NCBI GenBank assembly: GCA_934675735.1 | Contig: CAKURR010000011.1 | Coordinates: 1-64,000, forward strand | DNA: 64,000 nt | Direction of reading: 5' to 3' | DNA from: an uncultured Clostridia bacterium | Lineage (GTDB): Bacteria > Bacillota > Clostridia > Christensenellales > Aristaeellaceae | Shown here: positions 48,113 through 56,531 of the stretch, piece by piece | Layout: the number at the start of each line of letters is the position of its first letter | Position numbering within the stretch: position 1 is the stretch's first letter | Notes under the pieces: model-generated | Seen by the model: only the letters and a program-made list of their open reading frames with translations | Databases searched by the model: none | What the model was told of the DNA's origin: nothing | Position numbers and translations under genes: made by a program

Positions 48113-50470
48113 ATGGAACCGAAATGGCAGAGAATCCGATTCATGCCCGCTGCGCCGCTGGGCGCGGACGGCGCGCGCGTCACCGGCTGCGAGGCACACA
48201 TCGCGCTTTCCCGCCGAGCGGCGGCGGAAGGCATGGTGCTGCTGAAAAACGAAAACGAAACGCTCCCGCTGAAGCGCGGCGCGCGCGTGGCGGTGTTCGG
48301 CAAGGCGCAGGCGGATTATGTCAAGGGCGGCGGCGGAAGCGGCGACACGACGGTCGCCTACGTCCGTTCGCTGGCTCAGGGACTTCGCATCAAGCAGGAC
48401 GAAGGCAAAATCGAGGTCTTTGAGCCGCTGGAGCGCTTTTACGTCGAAAACGTTCGGGCGCAGTATGACGCGGGCGCGACGCCCGGCAAGACGAAGGAGC
48501 CGATTCTCGCGGACGAGCTGGTGAAACAGGCGCGCGCGTTTACGGATACCGCGCTCATCACCGTCTGCCGCTTTTCGGGCGAGGATTACGACCGAACGGG
48601 CCAGCCGCACGACGGCGACTACTTCCTCTCCTTTGAAGAGGAGCACATGGTCAAAAAGGTGCTTGCGGCGTTCCCGCGCGTGGCGGTCGTGCTCAACACC
48701 GGCGGCATGATGGATACCCTCTGGTTTAAGGATAACCCCGCCGTCGGCGCGGCGCTGCTGGCGTGGCAGGGCGGCATGGAGGGCGGTCTGGCGGCGGCGG
48801 ATATTCTGGTGGGCGACGTTTGCCCGTCCGGCCATCTGACGGATACGTTCGCGTCGTCGTTTGCGGCCTATCCGTCCTCGGCGAATTTCGCGGAATCCAG
48901 GCTCTATGTGGAGTATCAGGAGGACGTTTTCGTCGGCTACCGCTACTTTGAAACGATTCCCGGGGCGGCGGCTTCCGTCTGCTATCCGTTCGGCTACGGC
49001 CTGAGCTACACGACGTTCGCGCTGAGCGGCGTGCGCGGCGGCCCGAACGACGCGGGGGAGATCGCGCTGAGCGCGACGGTCACGAACACGGGCAAGTGCG
49101 CGGGCAAATACGTCTTGCAGGCGTATGTCAACCCGCCGAAGGGGCGCATCGCCAAGCCCGCTGCGGCATTGGTCGCCTTTGCCAAAACGCGGCTGCTCGA
49201 GCCGAACGAGAGCGAAACGCTGACAGTCGCGTTTGCGCCGTATGCGTTCGCGACGTATGACGACGAGGGCGCGATTCAAAAATCGGCCTATGTGCTCGAA
49301 AAGGGCGCATACGGCTTCCGCGTGGGCGAAAACGTCCGCGAAACGGTGAACGTCGGGTATCAATATGTGCTGGAGGACGATACGGTTTTGGCGCAGCTGT
49401 CGCCCAAATGCGCGCCGACGCTGCTGCACCGCCGCATGCTGGCGGACGGCAGCTATCGCGAAATCCCGTGCGTGCCCGAAACGCCGCGGGAGGATTGGCG
49501 CAAGCTGGAGGGCATTCCCGACGAGGGGCAGTATCCGCTGGAAAATCCCGATCAGATTCCGGGGTGCGCATGGATTTCGCCGATGAAGCCTCAGCTCATC
49601 GAGGTGGCCGAGGGCGATTTGACGCTCGACGAGTTCATGAGCCTGCTCACCGACGAGGACATGGTGCGCCTGCTCGGCGGCCAGCCGAACCGCGGCGTGG
49701 CCAACACGTTCGGTTTCGGCAACCTGCCGACCTACGGCGTGCCCAACGTGATGACGGCGGACGGCCCTGCAGGCCTGCGCATCAAGCCCGAGTGCGGCGT
49801 GACGACGACGGCTTTCCCATGTGCGACGCTGCTCGCCTGCTCGTGGAACACGGAGATGGTGCGCGAGGTCGGCGCGGCGGGCGCGCGCGAAGTGCATGAA
49901 AACGGCATCGGCGTGTGGCTGACCCCGGCGATTAACATCCACCGCACGCCGCTGTGCGGCCGCAACTTTGAATATTATTCGGAAGACCCGCTCGTCGCGG
50001 GCGAAATGGCGGCGGCGATGGTTTCGGGCATTCAGAGCGAGGGCGTGGGCGCGTCGCTCAAGCATTTCGCCTGCAACAATAAAGAGACGAACCGCAAGGA
50101 CTGCGACTCCCGCCTGTCCGAGCGCGCGCTGCGCGAAATCTATCTCAAGGGGTTTGAAATCTGCGTGAAGAAGGCGCAGCCGCTCACTGTGATGAGCAGT
50201 TATAACCTGCTCAACGGCCTGTGGGCCAGCCAGAACCGCGAACTGCTGACCGATATTCTGCGCGGCGAGTGGGGCTTTGAAGGCATGGTTACGACCGACT
50301 GGTATACCCACGCGCCGCAGTATACCGAAATCGCGGCGGGCAACGACGTGAAGATGGGCTGCGGCGACGCGGCGCATACCCTCAGGATGATGCGGGAGGG
50401 CAAGCTCAGCCGCGAGAACGTGGTTGTCAGCGTCAGACGGCTGCTTGAAATGATTTTGAAGCTGCGATGA
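48113..50470 (+). CDS. Glycoside hydrolase family 3 beta-glucosidase-like enzyme, permuted domain order
   Basis: Enzyme of 785 residues without a signal peptide, so acting on imported oligosaccharides. The order is reversed relative to ordinary GH3: the alpha/beta sandwich comes first (AAAEGMVLLKNENETLPL at about 35, ending PFGYGLSYTTF), then an Fn3-like domain (about 300-420), then the TIM barrel (GVPNVMTADGPAGLR, GRNFEYYSEDPLVAGE, KHFACNNKETNR). The nucleophile is D729 in GMVTTDW; the sandwich supplies the acid/base region. Such permuted GH3 enzymes are known from ruminal clostridia. ATG at 48113 follows GGAGG. Confidence 0.88.
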   Translation: MEPKWQRIRFMPAAPLGADGARVTGCEAHIALSRRAAAEGMVLLKNENETLPLKRGARVAVFGKAQADYVKGGGGSGDTTVAYVRSLAQGLRIKQDEGKIEVFEPLERFYVENVRAQYDAGATPGKTKEPILADELVKQARAFTDTALITVCRFSGEDYDRTGQPHDGDYFLSFEEEHMVKKVLAAFPRVAVVLNTGGMMDTLWFKDNPAVGAALLAWQGGMEGGLAAADILVGDVCPSGHLTDTFASSFAAYPSSANFAESRLYVEYQEDVFVGYRYFETIPGAAASVCYPFGYGLSYTTFALSGVRGGPNDAGEIALSATVTNTGKCAGKYVLQAYVNPPKGRIAKPAAALVAFAKTRLLEPNESETLTVAFAPYAFATYDDEGAIQKSAYVLEKGAYGFRVGENVRETVNVGYQYVLEDDTVLAQLSPKCAPTLLHRRMLADGSYREIPCVPETPREDWRKLEGIPDEGQYPLENPDQIPGCAWISPMKPQLIEVAEGDLTLDEFMSLLTDEDMVRLLGGQPNRGVANTFGFGNLPTYGVPNVMTADGPAGLRIKPECGVTTTAFPCATLLACSWNTEMVREVGAAGAREVHENGIGVWLTPAINIHRTPLCGRNFEYYSEDPLVAGEMAAAMVSGIQSEGVGASLKHFACNNKETNRKDCDSRLSERALREIYLKGFEICVKKAQPLTVMSSYNLLNGLWASQNRELLTDILRGEWGFEGMVTTDWYTHAPQYTEIAAGNDVKMGCGDAAHTLRMMREGKLSRENVVVSVRRLLEMILKLR

Positions 50471-50507
50471 AAGGATAAAATACACAAGAAACCAATTCTG
50501 CATAACG

Positions 50508-50533
50508 AGCGGACGCGCAATGCGCGCCCCTAC
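50508..50533. repeat. Short palindromic repeat GGACGCGCAATGCGCGCCCC
   Basis: Same 20-24 bp element as near 13790 and 62494; a variant GGACAGCGCCCTGCGCGCCC occurs at 30421. Confidence 0.65.
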
Positions 50534-50622
50534 TATGGTGCGGCACTTTTTCTACGAAAAACGCGCCTGTCGATTTTGTGAAAATTTTCGGATTTGCTCG
50601 TTCAAAGGGTGAAATTAAAAAA

Positions 50623-50665
50623 CAAAGGCCTTCCGTCTTTTTATCGGCGGAAGGCTTTGCTTTTT
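50623..50665. terminator. Bidirectional terminator
   Basis: CAAAGGCCTTCCG paired with CGGAAGGCTTTG; T-rich tails on both strands, between the GH3 gene and the convergent MBL gene. Confidence 0.8.
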
Positions 50666-51372
50666 CAAATTGTGACGCACGAAAGCCCGAGTTTTGTGCC
50701 CGCGTCGATGCACGACGCGCGGTTGAGGTGCATCATATACACGCGGCTGCGCATCGCTTCGGGTACGGTCTGCGCGATTTGCGCGACGGGCAGGTGGATG
50801 TTGCCGACGTAGTCCGCGTCGGTGGCGTCCATATAGGCGCGCTCGAAAATCGGGTGCGTTTGCAGAAACGCGGCGAAGGTTTCCGTCGTGCAGGTATCCG
50901 CCGAGTAAAACACGCCGCCGCCGTCGGTCTCAAAGACGAAGGAGAAGCAGCGCATGTCGTCGCTGTGTCGGGTCGGCACATAGCGAAGCGAGCGGAAGGA
51001 CGAAAAGCCCAAATCGCCGCCGTCGTCGATAAAGGCATAGGCTTCTTCGCGCACGCCGAACAGACGGAGGAGCGCCGCGACGTCTGCGCGGTAGGCGCTG
51101 TCCGCAGGCAGAACGATCTGCGGAACGATATGCAGCATGTAGAAGCAGTAGTGGCAGAGCGAGCCCAGCGATCCGCAGTGGTCGCTGTGCAGGTGGGAGA
51201 GGGCGACGGTCACGCTCGAGACGCCCGAAAGCGCGCCGCGGCGGAGCAGCTCGGCAAAGGCGCTTTCGCCGCAGTCGAGCAGAAGCAGGCGGTTGTCCTC
51301 CCGCAGAAAGGCGGCGGTGTTGCCCGCCGCGGTATAAAACGCCGCGCCGCGGCCCAGAAAATGAAGTTCCAT
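50665..51372 (-). CDS. MBL-fold metallohydrolase (RNase Z/arylsulfatase-like)
   Basis: Cytoplasmic metallo-beta-lactamase-fold protein of 235 residues. The metal motif HLHSDHCG gives H60, H62, D64 and H65; SADTC and MMHLN further along supply the remaining ligands. The opening MELHFLGRGAAFYTAAGNTA resembles tRNase Z/PhnP-like proteins, but there is no exosite arm. Possible substrates are cyclic phosphodiesters or RNA ends. The ATG at 51372 follows GGAGGG. It lies divergent from the phosphonate-type importer, which might hint at a phosphodiesterase role (weak inference). Confidence 0.8.
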   Translation of the reverse strand: MELHFLGRGAAFYTAAGNTAAFLREDNRLLLLDCGESAFAELLRRGALSGVSSVTVALSHLHSDHCGSLGSLCHYCFYMLHIVPQIVLPADSAYRADVAALLRLFGVREEAYAFIDDGGDLGFSSFRSLRYVPTRHSDDMRCFSFVFETDGGGVFYSADTCTTETFAAFLQTHPIFERAYMDATDADYVGNIHLPVAQIAQTVPEAMRSRVYMMHLNRASCIDAGTKLGLSCVTI

Positions 51373-51512
51373 GCGAATCCCTCCGAAAATGCGGAAATCA
51401 AAAAGGCAGAGACCGAATGCCTTCATCATACCCCGTCGCGCGAAAAAAGTCAAATGGTCGTAAAGAATACGAACGAAACGCGAAAAAAAGAAATCAAAAT
51501 GCGGAATTTCGG

Positions 51513-51541
51513 TTGATTTTGCGAAGGCGATTCGGTATAAT
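51513..51541 (+). promoter_or_regulatory. Promoter of phnDCEE
   Basis: TTGATT (51513-51518), 17-nt spacer, TATAAT (51536-51541). Confidence 0.8.
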
Positions 51542-51592
51542 GAGGCGTAGGGTTGAAACCGCAACCGAACAAGAAAAGGAGCAATCGAATTT

Positions 51593-52498
51593 ATGAAGAA
51601 GATTTGCCTGTTGCTGACCTTTGTTTTTGTGATGATGATGGGCGCCGCGGCGCTGGCGGACATGGATGCCGCCGAGCTGAACGTTCAGTTCGTGCCGACC
51701 AACACCGAGACTGCCGACGCGACGACCGCCGAGTTTTCCGCTTATATGTCCGACCTGATGGGCATTCCGGTCAAGATGACCGTTGCCACCAGCTACAACG
51801 CCATCGTCGAGGCGATGGAATCCGGCACGGTGGACGTGGGCATCATGCCGCCGGCCACCTATGCGCAGGCGCGCGAGATGGGCGTGGCCAAGGCTATACT
51901 CTCCACGACGCTCAACGATTACGACGAGAACGAGCAGCTGATGCCGGGCGTGCCGGTCGGCAGCTTCAAGGCCGAAGTGCTCGTGCGCGCCGATTCCGGC
52001 ATCGACGGCTATGAGGGGCTGGCGGGCAAGACCATCGCCTACCTCGGCGCTTCCAGCGCGTCCGGCTACATCTATCCGGTCGCCGAGATGAAGATGGCGG
52101 GCATTGACACCGATTCCTGCACTTGGGTGAACATCACCTCCATCCCGAGCGCGATTCTGGCCGTCATCAACGGTCAGGTGGACGCCTGCTTCGTGTTCGA
52201 GGGCGCGCGCTATGTGTTCGCCAACGCCGTGCTCGACGAGAACGGCAATCCGTATGACCTGTACAGCCTGCTCTCCGTGGCGAAGCTGTCCGACGGCGAT
52301 ATCCCCAACGACGCGATTGCGGTTAACACCCGCCTGTCCGACAACGACGCGCAGGCCGTGAAGGAAGCCTTCCTCAAGATGGCTGCCGACGAGAAGGGCC
52401 TTGAAATCATGAGCACCTGGAACCACAGTGGCTATGTCGAGGCCAACGAGGCCGATTACGACACCATCGCCCAGTATATCGAGCTGGCGGCGGACTGA
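51593..52498 (+). CDS. phnD: Phosphonate/phosphite-type ABC binding protein PhnD
   Basis: Extracytoplasmic binding protein of 301 residues. Signal peptide MKKICLLLTFVFVMMMGAAA ends LA before DMDAAEL, without lipobox. PhnD-like features: ELNVQFVPTNTETADATTAE, VATSYNAIVEAMESGTVDVGIMPPATYAQA, LAGKTIAYLGASSASGYIYP with the S-A-S-G/S anion-binding loop, and AILAVINGQVDACFVFEGA. First gene of the operon, followed by a hairpin. Phosphonate, phosphite or another oxyanion may be bound. Confidence 0.88.
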   Translation: MKKICLLLTFVFVMMMGAAALADMDAAELNVQFVPTNTETADATTAEFSAYMSDLMGIPVKMTVATSYNAIVEAMESGTVDVGIMPPATYAQAREMGVAKAILSTTLNDYDENEQLMPGVPVGSFKAEVLVRADSGIDGYEGLAGKTIAYLGASSASGYIYPVAEMKMAGIDTDSCTWVNITSIPSAILAVINGQVDACFVFEGARYVFANAVLDENGNPYDLYSLLSVAKLSDGDIPNDAIAVNTRLSDNDAQAVKEAFLKMAADEKGLEIMSTWNHSGYVEANEADYDTIAQYIELAAD

Positions 52499-52530
52499 GC
52501 GCCAATTCATTGAAAACGGCATAAGGAAAG

Positions 52531-52562
52531 GGTATTCTTCCCTCGCATGGGGGAGGAATACC
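52531..52562 (+). terminator. Hairpin between phnD and phnC
   Basis: GGTATTCTTCCC paired with GGGAGGAATACC; the T content after it is weak, so it is a stabiliser or leaky terminator after the binding-protein gene. Confidence 0.65.
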
Positions 52563-52630
52563 GCTTTCTGCTGTTTTGAGAAAAAAGACGGATAACGAAA
52601 AAGACCAATCGGAAGCGAGTGGGAAACAAC

Positions 52631-53401
52631 ATGATTACGTTTGACCATGTATCCAAAACCTATTCAAACGGCGTGAAGGGCCTCGTCGATATCAACCTGA
52701 CCATTCCGGATGGGGAATACGTCTCCATCATCGGTCTGTCGGGCGCGGGCAAGAGCACGCTGCTGCGCGCCATCAACCGCCTGAACGACGTGACCGAGGG
52801 CGACGTCGCCATCGACGGGCAGTCGATTACCAGGGCGGGCAAGCGCGAGCTGAAGCTGATTCGCCGCAAGATTGGTCTGATTTCCCAGCAGTTCAATCTG
52901 GTGAAGCGCCTGACGGTGCAGAAGAACGTGCTTTCCGGCAAGCTGGGGTATTACTCCACCTTCAAGAGCGTGTTCGGCCTGTTCTCCAAAGCGGATTACG
53001 CGCTGTGTCAAAGCGTGCTGGAAAAGGTGAACCTGGCGGAGAAACTGCACGACCGCTGCGACAACCTTTCCGGCGGCCAGCAGCAGCGCGTTTCCATCGC
53101 CCGAACGCTCTTTCAGGAGGCCAACATCATTTTGGCCGACGAGCCGGTGGCCTCGCTTGACCCCGTGACCTCGCAGGAGATTTTGACCGAGCTGAAAACC
53201 ATCAACCGCACGATGGGCAAGACGGTCGTGGTCAACATCCATTCCATCGAGCTGGCGAAGCAGTTTTCCGACCGCATCATCGCCCTGCAGGACGGCAGGC
53301 TCGTCTTTGACGGCACGCCGGATGCGCTGACCGACGACGTGCTGCGCATGGTCTATAAGGGGGATTCGTTTCTGAAAGATGAGGCGCGGCATGAAAATTA
53401 A
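52631..53401 (+). CDS. phnC: Phosphonate-type ABC ATPase PhnC
   Basis: Cytoplasmic ATPase of 256 residues. Walker A is GLSGAGKSTLLRAINRL, Q-loop LISQQFNLVKRLTV, signature NLSGGQQQRVSIARTL, Walker B NIILADEPVASLD, H-loop NIHSIEL. The insertion KLGYYSTFKSVFGLFSKAD is typical of PhnC. The ATG at 52631 matches the family start (MITFDHVSKTY); a GTG at 52619 is an alternative. Confidence 0.9.
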   Translation: MITFDHVSKTYSNGVKGLVDINLTIPDGEYVSIIGLSGAGKSTLLRAINRLNDVTEGDVAIDGQSITRAGKRELKLIRRKIGLISQQFNLVKRLTVQKNVLSGKLGYYSTFKSVFGLFSKADYALCQSVLEKVNLAEKLHDRCDNLSGGQQQRVSIARTLFQEANIILADEPVASLDPVTSQEILTELKTINRTMGKTVVVNIHSIELAKQFSDRIIALQDGRLVFDGTPDALTDDVLRMVYKGDSFLKDEARHEN

Positions 53402-54170
53402 GGATACCGTCCACTTCGAGTGGTACAAGCATCTGTTCGTCGCGCTGATTCTGCTGGCGTGCCTGTATGCGAGCGTCGTCAGCACCGGCGCGGATTTCGA
53501 GCAGCTGGCCGGAAACATCGGTCAGGTCGGCGTGTTTCTCAAAAAACTGGCGAATCCGCAGTTTTCCTACCTGCCCAAGCTCATCGACCCGATGGTCAAA
53601 ACGCTGAAGATGTCCGCACTGGGCACGGCGCTGGGCATGCTGCTGGCGATTCCGTTTGCGTTTCTGGCGACGACGGTGGTGACGGATAACAAAATCGTCA
53701 CCGGCATCTGCCGCTTCTTCCTCAATGTCATCCGCACGATTCCGAACCTGCTGCTGGCTTCGCTGCTGGTGGCGATTGTGGGCATCGGCGAGGCGACGGG
53801 CGTGCTGACTATCGCGATTTTCACGTTCGGCATGGCCTCCCAGCTGATTTTCGAGGCGATTGAAACCATCGATTTAAGCCCCGTGGAGGCCGCGACGGCG
53901 GTCGGCGCAAACAAGCTCAAGGTTGCGGTCTGGGCCGTCTGGCCGCAGATTACATCCGGCGTGGTCAGCTACACGTTTTACGCCTTCGAGTTGAACGTGC
54001 GCGCCTCCACGGTGCTGGGCTATGTCGGCGCGGGCGGCATCGGCGTGAAGCTCAACGAGGCGCTGGGCCTGTTCAAGTATGAGCGCGTATCCATCATCAT
54101 TCTGTTCATCTTTGCGGTGGTCGTGGCGGTGGATGCGCTCTCCGAAGCGATTCGCAGGAGGCTGAAATGA
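53391..54170 (+). CDS. phnE: Phosphonate-type ABC permease PhnE (first)
   Basis: Six-helix BPD_transp_1 permease of 259 residues. Helical region 70-250 with the EAA-type loop SPVEAATAVGANKLKVAVWAVWP and C-terminal TVLGYVGAGGIGVKLNEALG, a PhnE hallmark. The ATG at 53391, overlapping phnC by 11 nt, has GAGGCG 5 nt upstream; the ATG at 53379 is possible but has a weaker site. Confidence 0.9.
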   Translation: MKIKDTVHFEWYKHLFVALILLACLYASVVSTGADFEQLAGNIGQVGVFLKKLANPQFSYLPKLIDPMVKTLKMSALGTALGMLLAIPFAFLATTVVTDNKIVTGICRFFLNVIRTIPNLLLASLLVAIVGIGEATGVLTIAIFTFGMASQLIFEAIETIDLSPVEAATAVGANKLKVAVWAVWPQITSGVVSYTFYAFELNVRASTVLGYVGAGGIGVKLNEALGLFKYERVSIIILFIFAVVVAVDALSEAIRRRLK

Positions 54171-54949
54171 AGATGAAGCTTTCCGATTCGTTCAAGAAGT
54201 GGGCGATTGCCGTTGCGGCGGTCCTGCTGCTGGTTTGGTGCGCGGCAGATATCGACTGGAGCACGCTGCATTATTTCTCGTGGGGCACGTTCCGCGCGAC
54301 GCTCGCCAACCTGTTTCAGCCGGATTTCGCCGCGTTTTACACGGGCAGCTCGGAGGATATCTTTCACCTGATGCTGCTGACGGTGGGCATTGGCTTCTTC
54401 GGCACGACCATCGGTACGATTCTGGCGATTCCCTTTACGCTGCTGGCTTCCCGCAACCTATGGAAAAATCCGGTGGTGCCGCGCGTGGGCAAGTTTGTGC
54501 TCGACGTGCTGCGCGCGTTTCCGGAGCTGGTGTACGCGATTATCTTCATCAAGGTGGTCGGCCCGGGCGCGTTTGCGGGCGTGCTGGCCATCGGCGTGCA
54601 CCAAATCGGCATGCTCGGCAAGCTCTTCACCGAAGAGATGGAGCGCATGGACGAAACGCCCGTGGAAGCCTGCCACGCGGTCGGCGCGAACGGCGTGCAG
54701 ACGATGTTTTACGCCCGTCTGCCGCAGTTGATGCCGATTTACGCGTCTCTGGTGCTCAACCACTTTGAAATCGCGGTGCGCAGCGCCTCCACGCTTGGCC
54801 TTGTCGGCGCGGGCGGTATCGGCGCGACGCTGATTTTCGCGATTCAGGCGTGCCGCTGGCCGCGCGTGGGCATCATCCTGCTGACGGTCATCGCGACGGT
54901 TTTCCTGCTGGATATGCTGACCGGCTGGGTGAGAAAGAAGCTCAGATAA
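54167..54949 (+). CDS. phnE: Phosphonate-type ABC permease PhnE (second)
   Basis: Second PhnE-family permease, 260 residues, overlapping the first by 4 nt. Conserved TPVEACHAVGANGVQTMFYARLP loop and LGLVGAGGIGATLIFAIQ. Two related permeases imply a heterodimeric channel. No C-P lyase or phosphonatase genes follow, so the imported compound is handled elsewhere. Confidence 0.9.
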   Translation: MKMKLSDSFKKWAIAVAAVLLLVWCAADIDWSTLHYFSWGTFRATLANLFQPDFAAFYTGSSEDIFHLMLLTVGIGFFGTTIGTILAIPFTLLASRNLWKNPVVPRVGKFVLDVLRAFPELVYAIIFIKVVGPGAFAGVLAIGVHQIGMLGKLFTEEMERMDETPVEACHAVGANGVQTMFYARLPQLMPIYASLVLNHFEIAVRSASTLGLVGAGGIGATLIFAIQACRWPRVGIILLTVIATVFLLDMLTGWVRKKLR

Positions 54950-54957
54950 GTTATTTT

Positions 54958-54996
54958 GCGCCGCCGCTGCGAAAAAACGCGGCGGCGCATGTTTTT
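54958..54996 (+). terminator. Terminator of phn operon
   Basis: Perfect 10-bp stem GCGCCGCCGC/GCGGCGGCGC, then ATGTTTTT. Confidence 0.88.
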
Positions 54997-55090
54997 GGGT
55001 ATGTGAAAAAGGATTTTTTTCATTCAAAGCGAACAATATATATATTGTCCATTTTTGGACGCACATTTTACGATGAAGCGAGGAAGAAAA

Positions 55091-56299
55091 ATGGTAACTC
55101 GTTCAGACCGACTGGATCATGTCCATTCCGATATTCGCGGCCCGCTGTATCAGGAGGCTCTGCGCATGGAGTCCGAGGGCGTCAACGTCTTGAAGCTCAA
55201 TACAGGCAACCCCGGCCGTTTCGGTTTTAAGCTGCCCAACAGCGTGCGTCAGGCGCTGGCGCTGCATATCGACGAGGCCGTGCCGTATTGCGACGTGCGC
55301 GGCATGGCGGCGGCCCGCAACGTCATCTGCACCTATCACATCGGCCGCGGCCTGCAGGGCATTATGCCCAACGACGTGTTCATCTGCAACGGCGTCAGTG
55401 AAGCGGCCAGCATGCTGATGAACGCGCTCATCGGCACGGGCGACGAAATTCTGCTGCCGTCGCCGTGCTACTCCCTGTGGAGCAACAACGCGTATCTGTG
55501 CGGCGGGCGGCCGGCGTTCTATCGCTGCGACCCGACGAACGAATGGAACCCCGACATCGACGACATCAAGAGCAAAATCACCGACCGCACGAAGGCGATT
55601 CTGGTCATCAACCCGAATAACCCGACCGGCGCGGTTTACAGCAAGGATGTGCTGCTGGCGATTGCGGAAATCGCGCGTCAGCATCATCTGGTGCTGCTGG
55701 CGGACGAGATTTACGACCGTCTGGTGATGGACGGCCTGCGCCACGAGTCCATCGGCGCGCTTGCGCCGGACGTGCCGTGCGTGACGTTCAACGGCCTGTC
55801 CAAGAGCCACATCGTCTGCGGCTTCCGCTGCGGCTGGATGGTTTTCTCCGGCCCGAAGGGCGAGCTGGACGAGGTGAAGGACGGCGTGATGCAGCTGGCT
55901 TCCATGCGCCTGTGCGGCAACGCGCTGACGCAGCTGGTCATTCCGGCGGCGCTGGTGGACAGCGAGAGCACCCGCGAGATGCTCGTGCCGGGCGGCCGCC
56001 TGTTTGAGCAGCGCAAGGCGACCTGCGAAGCGCTGGACAAAATCGACGGCGTGGATTACGTGCCCAGCCACGCGGCGTTCTACCTGTTCCCGCGGCTGGA
56101 CAAGAGCAAGTTTGACTTTGAGGACGCGCACGACTTCGCGATGAAGTTCCTGCACGAGCAGCATGTGCTCGTCATTCCCGGCGGCGGTTTTGACTGGCAC
56201 GAGGATTTGCGCTTCCGCATCGTCATGCTGCCCGAACCGGAGACGCTCACCAAGGCGATGGGCGATATGGCGTATTTCCTCAAGCAGCATCGGGTGTAA
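55091..56299 (+). CDS. alaA: Alanine aminotransferase AlaA-like
   Basis: PLP-dependent class I aminotransferase of 402 residues, close in length and sequence to glutamate-pyruvate transaminase AlaA: DIRGPLYQEALRMESEGVNV, KLNTGNPGRFGF, AILVINPNNPTGAVYSKDVL, LLADEIYDRL and the PLP lysine in TFNGLSKSHIVCGFRCGW. Interconverts pyruvate and alanine with glutamate/2-oxoglutarate. The ATG at 55091 (MVTRSDRLDH) follows GCGAGGAAG; an in-frame ATG at 55073 is less well placed. It has a terminator on both sides and seems independent of the phn genes. Confidence 0.88.
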   Translation: MVTRSDRLDHVHSDIRGPLYQEALRMESEGVNVLKLNTGNPGRFGFKLPNSVRQALALHIDEAVPYCDVRGMAAARNVICTYHIGRGLQGIMPNDVFICNGVSEAASMLMNALIGTGDEILLPSPCYSLWSNNAYLCGGRPAFYRCDPTNEWNPDIDDIKSKITDRTKAILVINPNNPTGAVYSKDVLLAIAEIARQHHLVLLADEIYDRLVMDGLRHESIGALAPDVPCVTFNGLSKSHIVCGFRCGWMVFSGPKGELDEVKDGVMQLASMRLCGNALTQLVIPAALVDSESTREMLVPGGRLFEQRKATCEALDKIDGVDYVPSHAAFYLFPRLDKSKFDFEDAHDFAMKFLHEQHVLVIPGGGFDWHEDLRFRIVMLPEPETLTKAMGDMAYFLKQHRV

Positions 56300-56310
56300 A
56301 CAGAGTTATA

Positions 56311-56403
56311 GCAAAAAGGCGCTTTCCGTATGGAGAGCGTCTTTTTCTGTATAAACAAACGTTTGGCGGATGAAACAGGCTTATGCAGCGTCAGGTATCG
56401 CTT
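56311..56403. repeat. Second dispersed repeat family, copy 2 (starts with a terminator hairpin)
   Basis: GCGCTTTCC-GTAT-GGAGAGCG followed by TCTTTTTCT is the likely alaA terminator (56311-56342). ACAAACGTTTG and GCAGCGTCAGGTATCGCTTC follow, as at 30328-30505. Confidence 0.7.
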
Positions 56404-56445
56404 CGCTCCCTGACGCACGCATTGGTTTCGCTTCGCGAGGGGGGA

Positions 56446-56519
56446 ACGTTGGGGCTTTGCCCCAAACCCCACAAGGGAACTGAGTTCCCTTGACCTTCCG
56501 ATTCGCTTTGCGGCGGTTT
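56446..56519. repeat. Palindromic multi-hairpin repeat, right half in reverse orientation
   Basis: ACGTTGGGGCTTTGCCCCAA, then CAAGGGAACTGAGTTCCCTTG core, then TTCGCTTTGCGGCGG; lies next to the ATP-grasp stop codon. Confidence 0.8.
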
Positions 56520-56531
56520 GAAGAGGGGGTT

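Noticed and set aside
50665..51372. Naming the MBL protein RNase Z
   Set aside because: The exosite arm of tRNase Z is not visible and the protein is short; only the fold is safe.
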